From Acidobacteriota bacterium (lineage in GTDB: Bacteria; Acidobacteriota; Terriglobia; Bryobacterales; Bryobacteraceae), in contig VFZX01000015.1 in assembly GCA_016871015.1 (NCBI GenBank), positions 1 to 47,758 on the forward strand: 47,758 nucleotides of DNA. Reading direction: 5' to 3'. Each line of letters starts with the position of its first letter. Within the stretch, counting starts at the first letter, position 1. Below are positions 44,198 to 47,758 of the stretch, piece after piece. The translations under genes were made by a program, and so were the position numbers. Below the pieces are notes generated by a model, which worked only from the letters and a program-made list of their open reading frames with translations, searched no databases and was not told the origin of the DNA.

Positions 44198-44602
44198 GCT
44201 CGTTACCAGGTCGAGGAGCGCCCCTATGAGGTTGCACTGTTCCGGGCGGAGCCGATCGTGGAGACTTGATGTTTGCTCACAACTGCTCCTCCCGGCGATC
44301 TCACGGAACGAACACCCGCTTCGCTCTTCCCGCGGCGCCGTTGTTGATCGCGGCACTGCGATCGTACACGGAGACGCCTGAGTGCGGCAGGTGCGGAACA
44401 TGCGTTCAGCCGGATGCCCCCGGTGCGCCTTGGACCAGTCTCCGGGCTGCTCGTGATCCGCTCGGATCAATTGGAGATCTCGGCTGCACCGAGCGCCTCT
44501 CGCGAATTGACCGCCGGGAGCAACCATGTCAACAATCTCGCGCGTTTGGACGCACGATTTCCTGCTGTGTTCAATTTGTGGACGCGGCGAATCGCGGGGC
44601 CA
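44198..44602. other. Gene-free stretch with several dyads
   Basis: No convincing gene lies here; the short open frames have poor composition and no ribosome sites. Dyads seen directly: GATCGC/GCGATC around a six-base loop (44346-44363), TGATCCG/CGGATCA around CT (44454-44469), GAGATCTC (44474-44481), and CTCGG/CCGAG around CTGCA (44479-44493). It may hold regulatory sites or a structured RNA, or be a decayed gene. Confidence 0.4.
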
Positions 44603-44630
44603 TTAGCAATCCGCTGAAACCTTCTAGAAT
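44603..44630 (+). promoter_or_regulatory. Promoter of the nuclease-NTPase gene
   Basis: TTAGCA (44603-44608) and TAGAAT (44625-44630) are 16 bases apart. Transcription would start near 44637, giving a leader of about 29 bases before the TTG at 44666. The same TAGAAT hexamer serves two receptors in this window. Confidence 0.45.
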
Positions 44631-44650
44631 GAAGGCATCTTGAAGGCATC
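44630..44650. repeat. Tandem 10-base direct repeat at the transcription start
   Basis: TGAAGGCATC occurs at 44630-44639 and again at 44641-44650, a period of 11 bases or about one helical turn. The first copy overlaps the last base of the -10 box and the predicted start point, a place where a repressor could act. Chance duplication cannot be excluded. Confidence 0.5.
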
Positions 44651-44665
44651 ACTATTCTCAACACT

Positions 44666-47600
44666 TTGAACTTCGTTGCTAGCATCAATCCCAAGAGTCT
44701 TGGCCTTCTGGCACCAGATACGGCCGTGGATCTGTTTCGGGAGTTGTTATGGGCCGAGGCGAGCCGCGCCGGTATCGGCCCCGCACTGATCTCGGTTCCG
44801 AGCGCCATCACAGTCTCGGATGGTGGCGTCGATGCCGAGATAGCGAGCGTTTCCCCCGAGAAGGCGGGTGGCCTGCTCTCCTCTGGGGCAACCAGATACC
44901 AGATCAAGACGGGCGCGTTTTCGGCGGGAAATCAGTCCGAGATGAAGGATCTGTTCCTCAAGGAGAATCGCCGCGAATTCAAAGATAGAATACGCTCGTG
45001 CTTCGCAAATAACGGCACATTCGTCGTGGTGCTATTTGGTTCGGATACGCCCAACAGGACCGACGATGAGGCAGCCCGCGCTTGCCAGAAGTTCGTCGGA
45101 GAGATTCAGCCCGCATTCCGGGACTGCCCGATACGGGTCATCTCCCAGAATCAACTTGCCGGCTTTCTGAACCAGCACCCGCCCCTCGCCGGCAAGGCAG
45201 GACTGCGGACATTCCCGAAGTTGAGGCGGCATTCGCAATGGCCGCGGGAACTTGAATCGTTGCCTTCATTGCAGATCGGCAAGTCACAGGAGGGGTTCAT
45301 TGACCAGGTGAGGTCCGAGCTTCGCAATCCGCTGGCGAGGCATCTGTGCGTTTGGGGCGAGCCTGGGGTCGGAAAGACGCGCCTGCTCTGGGAAGCAACG
45401 GCGGTTGGGGACCTCTCATCCGCGGTCGCATACTTCGCATCGCCTAAAGCCCTAGATCAGAGCGGGATCGTCGATGAACTGTTGAACGACGACTCGAAGT
45501 CAGCGATCGTCGTCGTTGACGACTGCGATTCCCGCGACCGAGAGACGATCTGGCGGCACCTGAAGGGGCTTGGAACCAGGGTGCGCCTCATAACCGTCCA
45601 GCATGATCCGTGCGAGAGCTCCGGTACGACAGTAGCCCTGCAAACGCCCGAACTGGCCCACGCGCAGATTTCGGAAATCATCCATCAGCATGGCGTCGAG
45701 AAGAACGTCGCGGATCGTTTCGCCGAATACTGCGGGGGCTCCCCCCGCGTAGCCGATGTGGTCGGCTGGAATCTCCAGAACAGCCCCGACGACCTAACGC
45801 GGCCCTTGGATACCGGGAACGTTTGGAACCGCTTCATTGAGTGGCACGACTCGCCATCGAGTGATGCGGTCGTTCACCGGAAGCTTGTGCTGCAGTACCT
45901 CGCTCTCTTCAAGAAGTTCGGCTACGGGGAACCTTACCAGCACGAGGCGAAGGGCATTGCAGGGCACGTGGCGGCGGCGAACCCGGCGATCACCTGGGAG
46001 CGTTTCCAGGAGATCATCCTAGGGCTGCGGAGGCGCCGGATCCTTCAGGGCGAAACCACCCTCTACATCACGCCAAAGCTCCTTCACATAAAGCTCTGGT
46101 CAGACTGGTGGGAACTACACGGCCCGAGTCGCAACGTCGAGCATTTCCTCGGATCGATTCCCGACACGCTGCACGTGTGGTTCTACGACATGTTCGTGTA
46201 CGCCCACGGCTCCCGGACCATCAGCAAGACCGTACGGGCCATCCTGGACACCCAAGGCTCATTTTTCCGAGAAGGGCTTATCAAGACGGGAGTCGGTGCC
46301 AATTTTTTTTTGAGCTTGACGGAAGCCGACACCGAGGCGGCGCTCGACTTCCTCGAGGTGACGATCGGAAAAGAGAGCAGTGATGAACTTCGGGCCTTCA
46401 GGGATGGACGGCAAAGGATTGTCTGGGCGCTCGAGAAGATCGCGGTAGAGCGGGCGCTCTTCCAGCGCGCCGCGCGAGTGCTCCTGCGACTGGCCGAAAC
46501 CGAAAACGACCCCTCAATCGCGAACAACGCCACGGGAACCTTCGCGGCCCTGTTTTCGCTCGGGCCGGGCAAGACGGCACCCACGCAGGCACCGCCTGCC
46601 GAGCGCATGCCAGTGCTAGAGGAGGCTATTACCTCAACGGACCCCGAGACGCGCGCCGTCGCGTTGCGAGCCTGCGACGCCGCGTTGAAATCGCATTCAT
46701 TCGACCGCATCTGTGGTGCGGAGCGGCGCGGACTCAAGGGCCTTGAACTCTGGTTCCCGAAGACCTACAGAGAGTGGTTTGACGCGTATCGTGCGGTATG
46801 GCGGCTTCTGAGCTCAGAATTGGAGCGTCTTCCGGAGGATCAGCGCGCGGAAGCCGTGCGTGTTCTTCTCACGCGAGCCTTCGACCTGGTGCAGACGGAG
46901 AATTTGGCCGACCTCGTCACGTCGACCGTACGGAAGGTCATTGAGATACCCGGCGTTCCGCGGAAGGCTGTGCTAGAAACGGCCCTAGATGTCTTGGATC
47001 GGCTGACGTCCCTACCCGAACCGATGAGGTCGCGGTGGGAGGACATCCGGTTGACAGCGGCTGGCGGCGATTCACTCCGAGGACGGCTGAGGTCGCAGCT
47101 TGTGCTCCCGGCATGGCGATTTGCGCGGGACTCCGGATTGACTACCGACGCGTGGCGCTCACTTGCCGAGGAGTCGATAGCGAGTCCGAATGAGTTCCTC
47201 GAAGAGCTTACCTGGCTGACAAGCAACGAACCCGAAAGCGCCGGGCCATTCGGCTACGAGGTGGGTCGGCTTGATCGCGGATTCAACTTTGAGACACCGA
47301 TCATTGCAGCGGTCGCAGCAGCAGGAGGCGAGGCAGCCAACACGACGCTTTTAGGAGGTTATCTGCGGGCCGTGCACGAGTCAGATCCTTCGCACTGGCT
47401 CTCGACGGTTAAGGCGTTGAGCGAGCGTCCAGAGGCGGTGCGCTTTTTCCCCAGCGTAATCGTGCAATCCGGCCTCACTGACGAGTCCGCTGAGATTCTG
47501 GCCGGCCTCATCCAAAGAGATGTTATGCCTGGACACTATCTCCAGGGGTTCATCTTCAGAGGCGAAATCAGAAAACTGTCCCCCAACAAATTCGCTTCAT

Positions 47601-47758
47601 GGATTTCGCTGGTGCTCTCCCAGAATAACCAACAGGCAGCCGTCGCAGCCCTCCAACTGCTACACCATTACGTGAGACCAGATCGGCTCGCCGAGGTGCC
47701 GCCAGATCTGATCGAGGCGGTGCTCCTAAGCGATGCACTCTTCGAGGAGGAACGCAAG
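44666..47758 (+). CDS. Large predicted nuclease/STAND-like NTPase, putative defence protein, C-terminus cut by window edge
   Basis: An uninterrupted frame of 1031 codons, still open at the window end. The upstream in-frame stop is at 44630-44632 and the only usual start after it is the TTG at 44666 (MNFVASINPKSLGLL). Residues 1-180 look like a PD-(D/E)xK nuclease: VSDGGVDAEI (D52, D56), then YQIKTG (Q79, K81), with TFVVVLFG as a later strand. A P-loop NTPase follows: Walker A GEPGVGKT (231-238) and Walker B AIVVVDDCDS (D285, D286). The rest, from about 400, is mostly helical, without a recognised repeat family, and may sense a target. Nuclease-STAND fusions occur among Avs-type antiphage proteins, where target binding triggers DNA cleavage; function here is inferred. 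Codons ATA, CTA, TTA and AGA are more frequent than in neighbouring genes, suggesting acquisition. Confidence 0.75.
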   Translation, partial: MNFVASINPKSLGLLAPDTAVDLFRELLWAEASRAGIGPALISVPSAITVSDGGVDAEIASVSPEKAGGLLSSGATRYQIKTGAFSAGNQSEMKDLFLKENRREFKDRIRSCFANNGTFVVVLFGSDTPNRTDDEAARACQKFVGEIQPAFRDCPIRVISQNQLAGFLNQHPPLAGKAGLRTFPKLRRHSQWPRELESLPSLQIGKSQEGFIDQVRSELRNPLARHLCVWGEPGVGKTRLLWEATAVGDLSSAVAYFASPKALDQSGIVDELLNDDSKSAIVVVDDCDSRDRETIWRHLKGLGTRVRLITVQHDPCESSGTTVALQTPELAHAQISEIIHQHGVEKNVADRFAEYCGGSPRVADVVGWNLQNSPDDLTRPLDTGNVWNRFIEWHDSPSSDAVVHRKLVLQYLALFKKFGYGEPYQHEAKGIAGHVAAANPAITWERFQEIILGLRRRRILQGETTLYITPKLLHIKLWSDWWELHGPSRNVEHFLGSIPDTLHVWFYDMFVYAHGSRTISKTVRAILDTQGSFFREGLIKTGVGANFFLSLTEADTEAALDFLEVTIGKESSDELRAFRDGRQRIVWALEKIAVERALFQRAARVLLRLAETENDPSIANNATGTFAALFSLGPGKTAPTQAPPAERMPVLEEAITSTDPETRAVALRACDAALKSHSFDRICGAERRGLKGLELWFPKTYREWFDAYRAVWRLLSSELERLPEDQRAEAVRVLLTRAFDLVQTENLADLVTSTVRKVIEIPGVPRKAVLETALDVLDRLTSLPEPMRSRWEDIRLTAAGGDSLRGRLRSQLVLPAWRFARDSGLTTDAWRSLAEESIASPNEFLEELTWLTSNEPESAGPFGYEVGRLDRGFNFETPIIAAVAAAGGEAANTTLLGGYLRAVHESDPSHWLSTVKALSERPEAVRFFPSVIVQSGLTDESAEILAGLIQRDVMPGHYLQGFIFRGEIRKLSPNKFASWISLVLSQNNQQAAVAALQLLHHYVRPDRLAEVPPDLIEAVLLSDALFEEERK
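46303..46311 (+). repeat. T9 homopolymer inside the nuclease-NTPase frame
   Basis: Nine T residues encode AAT TTT TTT TTG (N-F-F-L) in frame. Loss of one T creates TGA at once; gain of one T leads to a stop about 26 codons on, at 46381-46383. It is striking in GC-rich DNA and could be a slippage site or a sequencing risk. Confidence 0.7.

Noticed and set aside
44266-44643. Plus-strand frame with Cys-rich stretch (CGRCGTC) in the gap
   Set aside because: Composition is unlike a protein, there is no ribosome site and the frame is full of rare codons; treated as non-coding.
44467-44907. Minus-strand frame of 146 codons across the start of the nuclease-NTPase
   Set aside because: No domain; it overlaps the better-supported coding start and promoter on the other strand.

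Overview
The window looks like a GC-rich chromosome segment of an Acidobacteriota bacterium, most likely of the Solibacter/Bryobacter type. The pointers are three very long Oar-like TonB-dependent receptors with an N-terminal carboxypeptidase-regulatory (CarboxypepD_reg) domain, Tat-exported Gfo/Idh/MocA and DegT-type enzymes, a PknB-like kinase with a C-terminal helical repeat region, and a DUF1080 protein. The assignment rests on recognised gene families, not on an rRNA or a database search. I saw no rRNA, tRNA, IS element or CRISPR array.

Layout. 1-4266: a partial type 5 uracil-DNA glycosylase diverges from a Tat-type DegT aminotransferase followed by a Ser/Thr kinase. 4181-12381: a secreted protein of unknown function sits behind one TonB-dependent receptor, and a second receptor diverges from it. 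12776-25501: one tightly overlapping minus-strand operon runs ECF sigma factor, zinc-finger anti-sigma factor, unknown secreted protein, gspE, F, G, H, I, J, K, L, M, C, a small repeat protein, then gspD. It is a complete type II secretion machine apart from a prepilin peptidase. 25646-32705: a plus-strand operon of soluble transhydrogenase, DUF1080 protein, M36 metallopeptidase and Gfo/Idh/MocA oxidoreductase. 32780-35582: argF-argH-argR, with a near-perfect ARG box at the promoter. 35598-40694: a minus-strand ABC-2 exporter operon (membrane-fusion protein, two ATPases, two permeases). 40716-44162: a third receptor. 44163-44665: a 500-base gap with several dyads and a good promoter. 44666 to the window end: a large protein, cut by the edge, with an apparent PD-(D/E)xK nuclease domain fused to a STAND-like P-loop NTPase and a long C-terminal region.

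How it fits together. The receptors, the type II secretion system, the M36 protease and the DUF1080/Gfo-Idh enzymes suggest an organism that scavenges polymers. The sigma/anti-sigma pair at the head of the secretion operon suggests that secretion is tuned by a signal sensed at the envelope. ArgR is the last gene of the operon it probably represses.

The most promising candidate for an undescribed system is the nuclease-NTPase at the right edge. Its architecture resembles antiphage STAND NTPases (Avs-like). It has its own promoter with a tandem 10-base repeat, and a T9 run inside the reading frame where either a one-base loss or gain would truncate the protein.
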